From Streptomyces sp. B1I3 (GTDB taxonomy: Bacteria; Actinomycetota; Actinomycetes; Streptomycetales; Streptomycetaceae), in NCBI RefSeq assembly GCF_030816615.1, contig NZ_JAUSYD010000001.1, positions 5,602,501 to 5,666,500 of the forward strand: DNA of 64,000 bases, read 5' to 3'. Below, one piece after another: positions 17,643 to 25,946 of this stretch. Position 1 is the first letter of the stretch. Every line of letters starts with the position of its first letter. The translations under genes were made by a program, and so were the position numbers. A model generated the notes under the pieces. It was given only the letters and a program-made list of their open reading frames with translations. It was not told the origin of the DNA and did no database searches.

Positions 17643-18218
17643 GTGGGAGTCAGCCTCAGCAAGGGCGGCAACGTCTCGCTGACCAAGGCCGCGCCGAACC
17701 TGACCGCGGTCATCGTCGGTCTGGGCTGGGATGCCCGTACCACCACCGGTGGTGACTTCGACCTCGACGCCAGCGCTCTGCTGACGAACGCCGAGGGCAA
17801 GGTCGGCAGCGACGGGAATTTCGTCTTCTTCAACAACCTCAAGAGCCCCGACGGCTCGGTCGAGCACACCGGTGACAACCTCACCGGTGAGGGCGAGGGC
17901 GACGACGAGGTCATCAAGGTCAACCTGGCCGGTGTGCCGGCCGACGTCGACAAGATCGTCTTCCCGGTTTCGATCTACGAGGCCGAGAGCCGCCAGCAGA
18001 GCTTCGGCCAGGTGCGCAACGCGTACATCCGCGTGGTGAACCAGGCGGACAACAGCGAGCTCGCGCGCTACGACCTGAGCGAGGACGCCTCGACGGAGAC
18101 CGCCATGGTCTTCGGCGAGCTGTACCGCAACGGCGCGGAGTGGAAGTTCCGTGCCATCGGCCAGGGGTACGCCTCGGGTCTGCGCGGCATCGCGCAGGAC
18201 TTCGGCGTCAACGTCTGA
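17643..18218 (+). CDS. terD: TerD family calcium-binding stress protein
   Basis: TerD-domain protein of 191 residues, a single domain of normal size. The acidic calcium-binding loops are complete: DFDLDASALL, VFFNNLKSPDGSVEHTGDN and GEGEGDDE. TerD proteins bind Ca2+ and are linked to tellurite resistance, phage resistance and, in Streptomyces, differentiation (recalled as the tdd genes, the S. coelicolor copy beside this locus being tdd8). GTG 17643 is fixed by TTGGAGGA just upstream. It is the first of a run of Ter genes, 124 bases before a close paralogue. Confidence 0.94.
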   Translation: MGVSLSKGGNVSLTKAAPNLTAVIVGLGWDARTTTGGDFDLDASALLTNAEGKVGSDGNFVFFNNLKSPDGSVEHTGDNLTGEGEGDDEVIKVNLAGVPADVDKIVFPVSIYEAESRQQSFGQVRNAYIRVVNQADNSELARYDLSEDASTETAMVFGELYRNGAEWKFRAIGQGYASGLRGIAQDFGVNV

Positions 18219-18342
18219 GCCGCACGGGGGCCGTGCGGTCGACCGCATGACGGCCCCGGCTCCACCGCGCCCGGCGCCGCACGATGTGCGGCGCCGGTCG
18301 CGCACGCTCGACGAACGTCCATCGAATCGGGGAGGACACACC

Positions 18343-18918
18343 ATGGGCGTCACGCTCGCCAAGGGAGGCAACGTCTCCCTCTCCAAGGCCGCACCCAATC
18401 TCACCCAGGTGCTGGTCGGGCTCGGCTGGGACGCACGATCCACGACGGGAGCCGACTTCGACCTCGACGCCAGCGCGCTGCTGTGCCAGTCGGGCCGGGT
18501 GCTCGGTGACGAATGGTTCGTGTTCTACAACAACCTCACGAGCCCCGACGGCTCCGTCGAACACACCGGCGACAACCTCACCGGTGAGGGTGAGGGAGAC
18601 GACGAGTCGGTCATCGTGAACCTCGCCCAGGTGCCGGCGCACTGCGACAAGATCCTCTTCCCGGTCTCGATCCATGAAGCCGACAACCGCGGGCAAACCT
18701 TCGGCCAGGTCAGCAACGCCTTCATCCGCGTGGTGAACCAGGCGGACGGCCAGGAGCTCGCGCGCTACGACCTCAGTGAGGACGCTTCCACGGAGACGGC
18801 GATGATCTTCGGTGAGCTCTACCGGTACGGCGGGGAGTGGAAGTTCCGTGCAGTCGGGCAGGGGTATGCGTCGGGACTCCGGGGCATCGCTCTAGACTTC
18901 GGGGTCAACGTTTCGTAA
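18343..18918 (+). CDS. terD: TerD family protein, tandem paralogue
   Basis: Second single-domain TerD protein, 191 residues, with the same Ca2+ loops (DFDLDASALL, FYNNLTSPDGSVEHTGDN). It differs from the first copy mainly in CQSGRVLGDEW, which replaces TNAEGKVGSDGN, and in two extra cysteines. ATG 18343 follows GGGGAGGA. Its position 70 bases before the DUF475 membrane gene suggests a shared transcript. The duplication followed by divergence is typical of Streptomyces Ter loci; a distinct Ca2+ affinity or partner is possible but not shown. Confidence 0.93.
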   Translation: MGVTLAKGGNVSLSKAAPNLTQVLVGLGWDARSTTGADFDLDASALLCQSGRVLGDEWFVFYNNLTSPDGSVEHTGDNLTGEGEGDDESVIVNLAQVPAHCDKILFPVSIHEADNRGQTFGQVSNAFIRVVNQADGQELARYDLSEDASTETAMIFGELYRYGGEWKFRAVGQGYASGLRGIALDFGVNVS

Positions 18919-18988
18919 AGCCGCGCACGGCGCGGGGGAGCCCCGTACTCACCGGGGGAGACCCGTTACTTACACGATGGGGTAGCCA

Positions 18989-20140
18989 GTGCTTCTGAAA
19001 ACCTTCGGCTGGTCGTTCGCGATTACCGCGCTCGGCCTGGTCGCAGCGGTGTTCTACGGGGGGTGGCAGGCATTCGGCATCGTAGCGATCCTGTCGGTCC
19101 TGGAGATCTCGCTGTCCTTCGACAACGCGGTGATCAACGCCGGAATCCTGAAGAAGATGAGTGCCTTCTGGCAGAAGATCTTCCTCACCGTCGGTGTGCT
19201 CATCGCGGTCTTCGGCATGCGGCTGGTCTTCCCCGTCGTGATCGTGGCCATCAGCGCCAAACTCGGACCCATCGAGGCCGTCGATCTCTCCTTCAACGAC
19301 CCCGAGCGGTACAAGGAACTGGTGACGGACGCCCACCCGTCCATCGCCGCCTTCGGTGGGATGTTCCTGCTCATGATCTTCCTCGACTTCATCTTCGAGG
19401 ACCGTGACATCCAGTGGCTGCGCTGGATCGAGCGCCCGCTCGCCAAGCTCGGCAAGGTCGACATGCTGTCGGTCTGCGTCGCGCTGGTCGTGCTGCTGAT
19501 CGCGGCCCTCACGTTCGCGACCCACGCGCACCAGCACGGTGGCGGTCACGCCGACAAGGGGGAGACCGTCCTGCTGTCGGGAATCGCCGGTCTGATCACG
19601 TACCTCGTCGTCGGCGGTCTCTCCGGATTCTTCGAGAACAAGCTCGAGGAGGAGGAGGAGCGTGAGCACGAGGCCGAGGAAGAGGCCAGGAAGGCCGGTA
19701 AGTCGGTCTCCTCGGTCGTCCTCGCGGGCAAGGCCGCCTTCTTCATGTTCCTCTACCTCGAGGTCCTCGACGCGTCCTTCTCGTTCGACGGCGTCATCGG
19801 CGCCTTCGCCATCACCAACGAGATCGTGCTGATGGCCCTCGGCCTCGGCATCGGTGCCATGTACGTCCGTTCGCTCACCGTGTACCTCGTCCGCCAGGGC
19901 ACGCTGGACGACTACGTCTACCTGGAGCACGGCGCGCACTACGCGATCGGCGCCCTGTCGATCATCCTGCTCGTCACCATCCAGTACGAGATCAACGAGC
20001 TCATCACCGGCTCCGTCGGGGTCATTCTGATCGCCTGGTCCTTCTGGTCCTCGGTGCGGCGCAACAAGGCGATCGCCGCGGCCGGTGGCGACGGCGGCGA
20101 CAGCTCCGATTCCAAGGCGGAAGTCCCTTCCGGGGTGTGA
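18989..20140 (+). CDS. TerC / DUF475 family integral membrane protein
   Basis: Polytopic membrane protein of 383 residues with about nine hydrophobic segments. The family motifs EISLSFDNAVINAG (N-terminal half) and EVLDASFSFDGVIGAF (C-terminal half) place acidic residues inside helices, as in TerC-type proteins suspected of moving metal ions such as Mn2+ or Ca2+. A strongly charged loop (about residues 211-235, Glu-rich) separates the halves. It follows the two TerD genes on the same strand, matching the known TerD-TerC functional pairing at the membrane. Start is GTG 18989. Confidence 0.9.
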   Translation: MLLKTFGWSFAITALGLVAAVFYGGWQAFGIVAILSVLEISLSFDNAVINAGILKKMSAFWQKIFLTVGVLIAVFGMRLVFPVVIVAISAKLGPIEAVDLSFNDPERYKELVTDAHPSIAAFGGMFLLMIFLDFIFEDRDIQWLRWIERPLAKLGKVDMLSVCVALVVLLIAALTFATHAHQHGGGHADKGETVLLSGIAGLITYLVVGGLSGFFENKLEEEEEREHEAEEEARKAGKSVSSVVLAGKAAFFMFLYLEVLDASFSFDGVIGAFAITNEIVLMALGLGIGAMYVRSLTVYLVRQGTLDDYVYLEHGAHYAIGALSIILLVTIQYEINELITGSVGVILIAWSFWSSVRRNKAIAAAGGDGGDSSDSKAEVPSGV

Positions 20141-20287
20141 CACGGTAGGGATTGAGGAACGCTCTCTCTGCGGGGCGGCCCACGACGGCGGTTCTCCGGG
20201 AAGCCCCGGGCCCGGCCCGTGGCCGCCCCGCAGTGGTGTGCGGCGTAGGGGCGGGACCGGGCGGTACCGAGGTGTATGGGGGTTGGG

Positions 20288-21022
20288 ATGGGCTTCTGGG
20301 ACGGCCTGTGGCCGGGGCGGGCGGCACAGTTCGAGTCGGGTAACTCCGCGACGAACTCCATCGTGCTCTCCCGGCGCAATGCCACGGTCTCACTCAAGAA
20401 GCAGGGTGCGCTGTCGGGAAACCTGCGCGTCAACCTGTCGTGGCGGATGCGCACCTCCGACATCGGAGGCAGGCCGAGGCAGGGCGGCAGGCTGCTGCGC
20501 CCGCTGAAGCTCTTCCAGCCCGACGTGGTGCAGGCCCACACCCAGGGCATGGTCAACGTCGACCTGGACCTGGGCTGCATGTACGAGCTGACCGACGGCA
20601 CCAGGGGCGTGGTGCAGCCGCTGGGCAACCTCATCGGGGACCTGCACGCGCCGCCGTACGTCCGGCTCAGCGGGGACGACCGCTTCGGGGCGCCCTCGGG
20701 CGAGACGGTCTACGTGAACCTCGACAAGCGCGACGACATCAAACGGCTGCTCTTCTTCGTGTACATCTACGACCAGACCCCGGCCTTCGACCGCACGCAC
20801 GCCAAGGTGACGCTCTACCCGGGCAACGGCCCCCGGATCGAGATAGAACTGGACGAACGCGCTCCGCAGGCCCGCTCCTGCGCCGTGTTCACCGTGGACA
20901 ACTCCAAGGGCGAGCTGGTCGTGCGGCGCGAGGTGAAATTCGTGTACGGCTTCCAGTCGGAGCTGGACCGGATGTACGGCTTCGGCATGCAGTGGGGACG
21001 CGGCTACAAGACGCGGGCCTGA
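20288..21022 (+). CDS. TerA-like / TerD-superfamily protein
   Basis: Protein of 244 residues. It has an N-terminal SIVLSRRNATVSLKK strand pair resembling the LxKGxxVSL opening of TerD, then NLSWRMR, the extended VDLDLGCMYELTDGTRG, and a C-terminal half with RLLFFVYIYDQTP and RREVKFVYGFQSELDRMYGF. It lacks the full Asp-rich Ca2+ loops of TerD and fits the TerA-type branch that partners TerD proteins. ATG 20288 gives GFWDGLWPG. It is on the same strand as the TerD-DUF475 run but 147 bases away. Confidence 0.85.
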   Translation: MGFWDGLWPGRAAQFESGNSATNSIVLSRRNATVSLKKQGALSGNLRVNLSWRMRTSDIGGRPRQGGRLLRPLKLFQPDVVQAHTQGMVNVDLDLGCMYELTDGTRGVVQPLGNLIGDLHAPPYVRLSGDDRFGAPSGETVYVNLDKRDDIKRLLFFVYIYDQTPAFDRTHAKVTLYPGNGPRIEIELDERAPQARSCAVFTVDNSKGELVVRREVKFVYGFQSELDRMYGFGMQWGRGYKTRA

Positions 21023-21055
21023 GTGGCCGCCGTGAAGGGCGGACGCGGTGCCGGC

Positions 21056-21955
21056 TCAGGACCGGAGGAACTGCGGGCCCTGCGGGGGCAGCACGAAATT
21101 GGGGTCGGCGGCGGGGGCCGCCGCGGCAGCGGGCTGCGGGTAGCCGTAGGCGGGCTGGGCCGACGCGGGCTGGGGGTAGCCGTACGACGGCTGGGGCGCC
21201 CCCGCGGGCTGGGGGTAGCCGTACGACGGCTGGGGGGCCGACGCGGGCTGGGGGTAGCCGTACGTGGGCTGCTGGTGCTGGATCGTGGCCTGCGCGTCCG
21301 GAGAGGGCCCGGGAGCCGCCGTGGTGTCGGTGCCGGGCTCGGGAGCGGCCGCGGTGGCATCCCGATCGGGCGCGTCGGACCCGGCCGTCAGGTCCGCGTC
21401 CTCCGCGGCCTCCGTCTCGTCGACCGAGATGCCGAACGCGGTGGCCAGCCCGACCAGGCCGTTCGGGTACCCCTGCCCCACCGCGCGGAACTTCCAGCCC
21501 TCACCGCGCCGGTAGAGCTCGCCGCAGATGATGGCGCTCTCCTCGCCGGTCTCGGCCCGCACGTCGAAGACCGCGAGTGGCTCGCCGTCCGCCGAGGCGG
21601 CGTCGTACAGCGATATGCGCAGGTCTCTGACCTGCTCGAACGCCGCCTCGTCACAGGACGCGGCGATGACCACCTGATCCACGGAGGGGTCGAGCGCGGC
21701 GAGGTCCGCCTCGATGGTGTCCGTGAGCCCTCCGGGGACGCTGCGCTTGGGCAGCCGGCGTACCAGGCCCGACGGGTGCCGCGGCTGGTTGTAGAAGACG
21801 AAGTCCTCGTCCGAACGCACCCGGCCGGAGGCATCGAGCAACAGGGCGGAGGCATCCACATCCGGAACCCCGGCGCCGGGGGTCCAGCGCAGCACGGCCC
21901 GTACGGCCATGGCGTCGAGAGGGACGTTCGAGCCCTTCAGCATCGCGTGCGTCAT
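21056..21955 (-). CDS. TerD-domain protein with Pro/Gln/Tyr-repeat C-terminal tail
   Basis: Two-part protein of 299 residues. Residues 1 to about 180 form a TerD domain (LKGSNVPLDAMAVRAVLRW, DVDASALLLDASGRV, VFYNQPRHPSGLVRR, EGWKFRAVGQGYPNGL), but several acidic Ca2+-loop residues are replaced, so calcium binding may be altered. Residues about 185-235 are an acidic, Pro/Ala-rich linker. The tail carries four YGYPQPA-type repeats and ends in Pro/Gln. Such low-complexity aromatic tails can mediate self-association. It is convergent with the TerA-like gene. ATG 21964 is an alternative start. Confidence 0.88.
   Translation of the reverse strand: MTHAMLKGSNVPLDAMAVRAVLRWTPGAGVPDVDASALLLDASGRVRSDEDFVFYNQPRHPSGLVRRLPKRSVPGGLTDTIEADLAALDPSVDQVVIAASCDEAAFEQVRDLRISLYDAASADGEPLAVFDVRAETGEESAIICGELYRRGEGWKFRAVGQGYPNGLVGLATAFGISVDETEAAEDADLTAGSDAPDRDATAAAPEPGTDTTAAPGPSPDAQATIQHQQPTYGYPQPASAPQPSYGYPQPAGAPQPSYGYPQPASAQPAYGYPQPAAAAAPAADPNFVLPPQGPQFLRS
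21127..21272 (-). repeat. coding repeats for the YGYPQPA tail
   Basis: Four imperfect DNA repeats of about 33-39 bases around GGGTAGCCGTACGACGGCTG (plus-strand view) encode the YGYPQPA(S/G)A units of the TerD-tail protein. Confidence 0.85.
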
Positions 21956-22175
21956 GCCGGTCATCCTGCCTGCTGGGGGGCCGCCCGGACAACGTGGGGG
22001 TCGGCACCAGTAGGCCAGGGGGTGTTCGGGGCAGGCACACAGGCGCGCCGCGAAGAGCGTGAGAAATGGCCGGGTTACCCGAAGTTCATACGGCCGGGGA
22101 ACCGTCGACACCTCTCCGAACGTACTATTACCGGCCATACGTTGTCCGGCCTCTCAGGCAGTACGGGGGAATCAC

Positions 22176-23336
22176 ATGCGTCATTTCGGGCACATCTCGC
22201 CCGTCGCCCGGAAGGGCCTGTTCTTCGAGGAGCCGTGCGAATTCAGCGCGGACTCCTCCGCCCGCCTGCTGTCGGCGGCTCTGGGGGCCACCCTTTACAG
22301 CCCCGCCACCCGGCCCCGGCTCGCCGACGACGTGATCAAACTCGCCGGTCGGGGAGTGGTCTCCATGGTGCTCTGCCTGGAGGATTCCATCGACGACGCC
22401 GAGGTGGTGGGTGCCGAGGCGAATCTGGTCCAACAGTTCGCCGACCTCGAGGAGCGGGCCGCCGCCGTGCCGCTGCTCTTCATCAGGGTGCGTGAACCGG
22501 AGCAGATCACGGACCTCGTGAAGCGCCTCGGCAGCTCCGTCCGATTGTTGTCCGGATTCGTACTTCCCAAATTCACGGAAGAACGGGGAGAGCTGTTCCT
22601 GGAGGCCCTCACCGCAGCCGAAGTGTCAGGCGGACAGAGGTTGTTCGCCATGCCCGTGCTCGAATCTCCCGAACTGCTGCACCTGGAGAGCCGGCACGAC
22701 TCCCTCCGGGGGATCGCCCGCACCGTCGACAGGTACCGGGAGCGGATCCTCGCGCTGCGACTCGGCGTCACCGACTTCTGCTCGGCGTACGGTCTGCGCA
22801 GGGCCCCCGACATGACGGCCTACGACGTGCAGATCGTCGGCGCGGTCATCGGCGACGTCGTCAACGTGCTGGGCCGGGCCGACGGCACCGGGTTCACCAT
22901 CACCGGGCCCGTGTGGGAGTACTTCCGCCTCCAGGAGCGCATGTTCAAGCCCCAGCTGCGCCGCAGCCCCTTCATGGGACGGGCCGAGGCGCTGCGCACC
23001 GCCCTCATCGAGCACGACCTGGACGGGTTGCTGCGTGAGATCGAGCTCGACCGGGCCAACGGACTGCTCGGCAAGACGTGCATCCATCCCTCCCACGTCC
23101 TGCCCGTGCACGCACTGTCCGTCGTCAGTCACGAGGAGTACTGCGACGCGCAGGACATCCTGCGGCCCGAGCGGGGTGGCGGCGGAGTGCTGCGGTCCGC
23201 GTACACGAACAAGATGAACGAGGTGAAACCGCACCGCGCCTGGGCCGAGCGCACTTTGCAGCGCGCCGAGGTCTTCGGCGTGGCGCGGGAGAACGTCGGC
23301 TTCGTCGAACTGCTGGCCGCGGGTCTGGCGGAATGA
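22176..23336 (+). CDS. HpcH/HpaI aldolase / citrate lyase beta-like enzyme of the Ter biosynthetic module
   Basis: Predicted TIM-barrel C-C lyase or aldolase of 386 residues. The CitE-like features are SPATRPRLADDVIKL, VLCLEDSIDDAEV with metal-binding acidic residues, LRLGVTDFCSAYGLRR and the C-terminal GKTCIHPSHVLPVHA loop. Published comparative genomics of Ter systems (Anantharaman, Iyer, Aravind) predicts that this enzyme, two PRTase-like proteins, an ATP-grasp and a HAD phosphatase make a nucleoside-like metabolite. Here it directly precedes the PRTase-TRSP-StiP ORF and HAD gene, 136 bases apart. The actual substrate is unknown. Confidence 0.9.
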   Translation: MRHFGHISPVARKGLFFEEPCEFSADSSARLLSAALGATLYSPATRPRLADDVIKLAGRGVVSMVLCLEDSIDDAEVVGAEANLVQQFADLEERAAAVPLLFIRVREPEQITDLVKRLGSSVRLLSGFVLPKFTEERGELFLEALTAAEVSGGQRLFAMPVLESPELLHLESRHDSLRGIARTVDRYRERILALRLGVTDFCSAYGLRRAPDMTAYDVQIVGAVIGDVVNVLGRADGTGFTITGPVWEYFRLQERMFKPQLRRSPFMGRAEALRTALIEHDLDGLLREIELDRANGLLGKTCIHPSHVLPVHALSVVSHEEYCDAQDILRPERGGGGVLRSAYTNKMNEVKPHRAWAERTLQRAEVFGVARENVGFVELLAAGLAE

Positions 23337-23415
23337 GCGGGGCCGTGGGCGAGCGCATGTCTGGTGCGTCCGGCCCGTCCCCGCGTCCGCCCCATCCTGC
23401 GTGTCCGGCCCATCC

Positions 23416-23458
23416 GGCGTATCCGTCGTAGTGAAAGGCGTATCCGTCGTAGTGAAAG
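23416..23458. repeat. 21-bp tandem duplication ahead of the PRTase gene
   Basis: Two copies of a 22-bp sequence (23416-23437 and 23437-23458) overlap by one base, giving a 21-bp period. The repeat sits between the aldolase stop and the likely GTG start of the next gene, and would be read as GVSVVVK twice if an earlier start were used. Confidence 0.8.
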
Positions 23459-23472
23459 AAGAGGCAGTGGAC

Positions 23473-25944
23473 GTGCAGTGGTCGGGTAACTGGGTCGCCG
23501 GGCGGCTCGGAGTGGAACTCGTCGGTGACGAGGAGCTCCACGAGCTGCTGGGTCTCGCCCTGCGCCGCAACCCCAAACGGGCCCACCTGCTCGTGTCGAA
23601 CGTACTGGGCAAGCACGTGCCGCAGCGGCCCTCCGTGGTCTACGGGGCCGGCTTCGAGCTCGGCGAGCGGGTACGGGACCTCCTGGGCGAGGCAGAGGCC
23701 CACCGCGCGGTCGTCCTCGGGTACGCGGAGACGGCGACGGGCCTCGGCCACGCGGTCGCGGACGGGCTCGGGGTGGCCCCGTACCTCCACTCGACCCGCA
23801 GGCCCGTCGACGGCGTCGCCCAGGCGGGCGGCTTCGAGGAGTCCCACTCGCACGCCACCTCCCATCTGCTGCTCCCCGAGGACCCGGAGTTGCTGAGCGC
23901 CGCGGACCGGGGCGCCCCGCTGGTACTCGTCGACGACGAGTTCTCCACCGGCAACACCGTGCTGAACACCGTCCGCGCACTCCACGAGCGCTACCCCCGG
24001 GACCGGTACGTCATCGTGGCCCTGGTCGACATGCGGTCCGAGGCGGACCGGGGACGGCTCGCCGCCTTCGCGGAGGAGATCGGCGCCCGGGTCGACCTGG
24101 TGGCCCGCGCGTCCGGCACCGTGCTGCTGCCGGACGGGGTCCTGGAGAAGGGCCGCGACCTGGTCGCCGCCCACGAGGCGGCCCCTTCCACGGCGGCCGG
24201 AGGGGCCGGCCCCGAGGGCCCGCGTCCCGTCCCCGTACGCGTCCGGCTGGACTGGCCCGCGGGTGTCCCCGACGGCGGGCGCCACGGCTTCACCCCCGTC
24301 CACCGCGCGGCCCTGGAAGCCGCCCTGCCGGGTATGGCCGGCCGGATCGCCGACGCGCTGGGCGACGCGCGGCGGGTGCTCGTCCTCGGTTTCGAGGAAC
24401 TGATGTACGCACCGCTGCGGCTGGGCACCGCCCTGGAGGACGCCACCACCGCCGACGTGCGGTACTCCACCACCACCCGCTCGCCCGTACTGGCCGTCGA
24501 CGACCCCGGCTACGCCATACGCAGCCGCCTCGTCTTCCCCGCCCACGACGACCCCGCCGACGGGCCCGGCGAGCGGTACGCCTACAACGTCGCGGGCGCG
24601 GGATTCGACGCCGTCGTCGCCGTGGTCGACTCCACCGCCGACACCGCGGCGCTGCACGCCCCCGGCGGGCTGCTGGACAGGCTCTCCGCACACACCGACC
24701 GCGTGCTGCTCGCCGTCGTGCCCTCGTACGTCCCGCGGCACGACTCCGCGAAGCCCTCCCGGACAACCTCCCCGAGCGCCTCCGAAAGGCAGGAAGCCGC
24801 CATGCTGCCCGAACCCCTCCGGGGCCCCGCCTTCTCCTCCTACGCGGCGGACGACGTCGGCTGGCTGCTCCAGGACCTCTCGGACACCCCGCTGGAGGCC
24901 CCCACCGAGGAGCGCGAGGAGGCGATCCAGAGCGGTGGTGCGCACTACGCCGAATCGCTGCCCGTCGAATACCAGCCCACCCCGCAGTACCAGGAGCTGT
25001 TCCTGGCCGCCCTGGACACCTCGGCCGCCAGGATCGCCCGCGCCGTCGGCACGGTCACCGAGACGATCCTCGCCGAACGGGGCCCCCGCCCCGTCCTCGC
25101 CTCCCTCGCCCGGGCCGGCACCCCCGTCGGGGTCCTCATGCGCCGCTGGGCACTGCACCGGCACGGGATCGACCTGCCGCACTACGCCGTCTCCATCGTC
25201 CGCGGCCGCGGTATCGACGCCAACGCCCTGCGCTGGCTGGCCGCCCACCACGACCCGGCGGACGTCGTCTTCGTCGACGGCTGGACCGGCAAGGGGGCCA
25301 TCACCCGCGAACTGGCTGCCGCGCTCGCGGGATTCGACGGCTTCGACCCGGAGATCGCCGTACTGGCCGACCCGGGGGGATGCGTACGGACCTACGGGAC
25401 GCGCGAGGACTTCCTCATCCCGTCCGCCTGCCTGAACTCCACGGTGTCCGGGCTGATCTCCCGGACCGTGCTCCGCGCCGACCTCGTCGGACCGGACGAC
25501 TTCCACGGCGGGAAGTTCTACCGGGAGCTCGCAGGCGCCGACGTCTCCGGCCTCTTCATCGACACGGTCGCCGCCCGCTTCGACGAAGTCGCCGACGCCG
25601 TGGACGCCGGGGCCAAGGAACTGATCGCCGCCGACCGCGCCCCCACCTGGGAGGGCTGGGCAGCGGTCGAACGCCTCAGCGAGGAGTACGGCATCCACGA
25701 CGTGAACCTGGTCAAGCCCGGCGTCGGAGAGACGACCCGGGTACTGCTGCGCCGCGTGCCCTGGAAAATCCTGGCCGCACGCGGGGCGGGGGCGGACCTC
25801 GACCACGTACGGCTCCTCGCCGAGCAGCGCGGCGTCCCCGTCGAGGAGGTCGACGGGCTCCCGTACACCTGTGTCGGACTGATCCACCCGAAGTTCACCC
25901 GGGGCGCGACGGGCGCGGACGGCACGGCGGTGACGGGGAAGTGA
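23473..25944 (+). CDS. fused PRTase_2 - TRSP - StiP protein of the Ter biosynthetic module
   Basis: Very long ORF of about 823 residues joining three modules. Residues about 1-235 form an orotate-PRTase-like domain with the PRPP motif LVLVDDEFSTGNTV. Residues about 245-430 are a TRSP domain (FEELMYAPLRLG, RYSTTTRSPVLAVDD). From about 444 a StiP / second PRTase-like domain follows (RPVLASLARAGTPVGVLMRRW, VVFVDGWTGKGAITREL, GIHDVNLVKPGVGETTRVLL). Both PRTase-like parts presumably handle ribosyl phosphates in the predicted nucleoside-like pathway. The start is uncertain: GTG 23473 has GAGG eight bases upstream; GTG 23467 and 23401 are also in frame. It abuts the HAD gene by two bases. Confidence 0.85.
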   Translation: MQWSGNWVAGRLGVELVGDEELHELLGLALRRNPKRAHLLVSNVLGKHVPQRPSVVYGAGFELGERVRDLLGEAEAHRAVVLGYAETATGLGHAVADGLGVAPYLHSTRRPVDGVAQAGGFEESHSHATSHLLLPEDPELLSAADRGAPLVLVDDEFSTGNTVLNTVRALHERYPRDRYVIVALVDMRSEADRGRLAAFAEEIGARVDLVARASGTVLLPDGVLEKGRDLVAAHEAAPSTAAGGAGPEGPRPVPVRVRLDWPAGVPDGGRHGFTPVHRAALEAALPGMAGRIADALGDARRVLVLGFEELMYAPLRLGTALEDATTADVRYSTTTRSPVLAVDDPGYAIRSRLVFPAHDDPADGPGERYAYNVAGAGFDAVVAVVDSTADTAALHAPGGLLDRLSAHTDRVLLAVVPSYVPRHDSAKPSRTTSPSASERQEAAMLPEPLRGPAFSSYAADDVGWLLQDLSDTPLEAPTEEREEAIQSGGAHYAESLPVEYQPTPQYQELFLAALDTSAARIARAVGTVTETILAERGPRPVLASLARAGTPVGVLMRRWALHRHGIDLPHYAVSIVRGRGIDANALRWLAAHHDPADVVFVDGWTGKGAITRELAAALAGFDGFDPEIAVLADPGGCVRTYGTREDFLIPSACLNSTVSGLISRTVLRADLVGPDDFHGGKFYRELAGADVSGLFIDTVAARFDEVADAVDAGAKELIAADRAPTWEGWAAVERLSEEYGIHDVNLVKPGVGETTRVLLRRVPWKILAARGAGADLDHVRLLAEQRGVPVEEVDGLPYTCVGLIHPKFTRGATGADGTAVTGK
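24784..24804 (+). promoter_or_regulatory. internal ribosome-binding site and in-frame ATG inside the fused ORF
   Basis: GAAAGGCAGGAAG lies just ahead of an in-frame ATG at 24802, exactly where the StiP module starts (MLPEPLRGPAFSSY). The linker before it is Ser/Thr/Arg-rich and looks non-domain. It may allow separate production of the StiP part, or be the relic of two genes that fused by loss of a stop codon. Confidence 0.5.
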
Positions 25945-25946
25945 CC

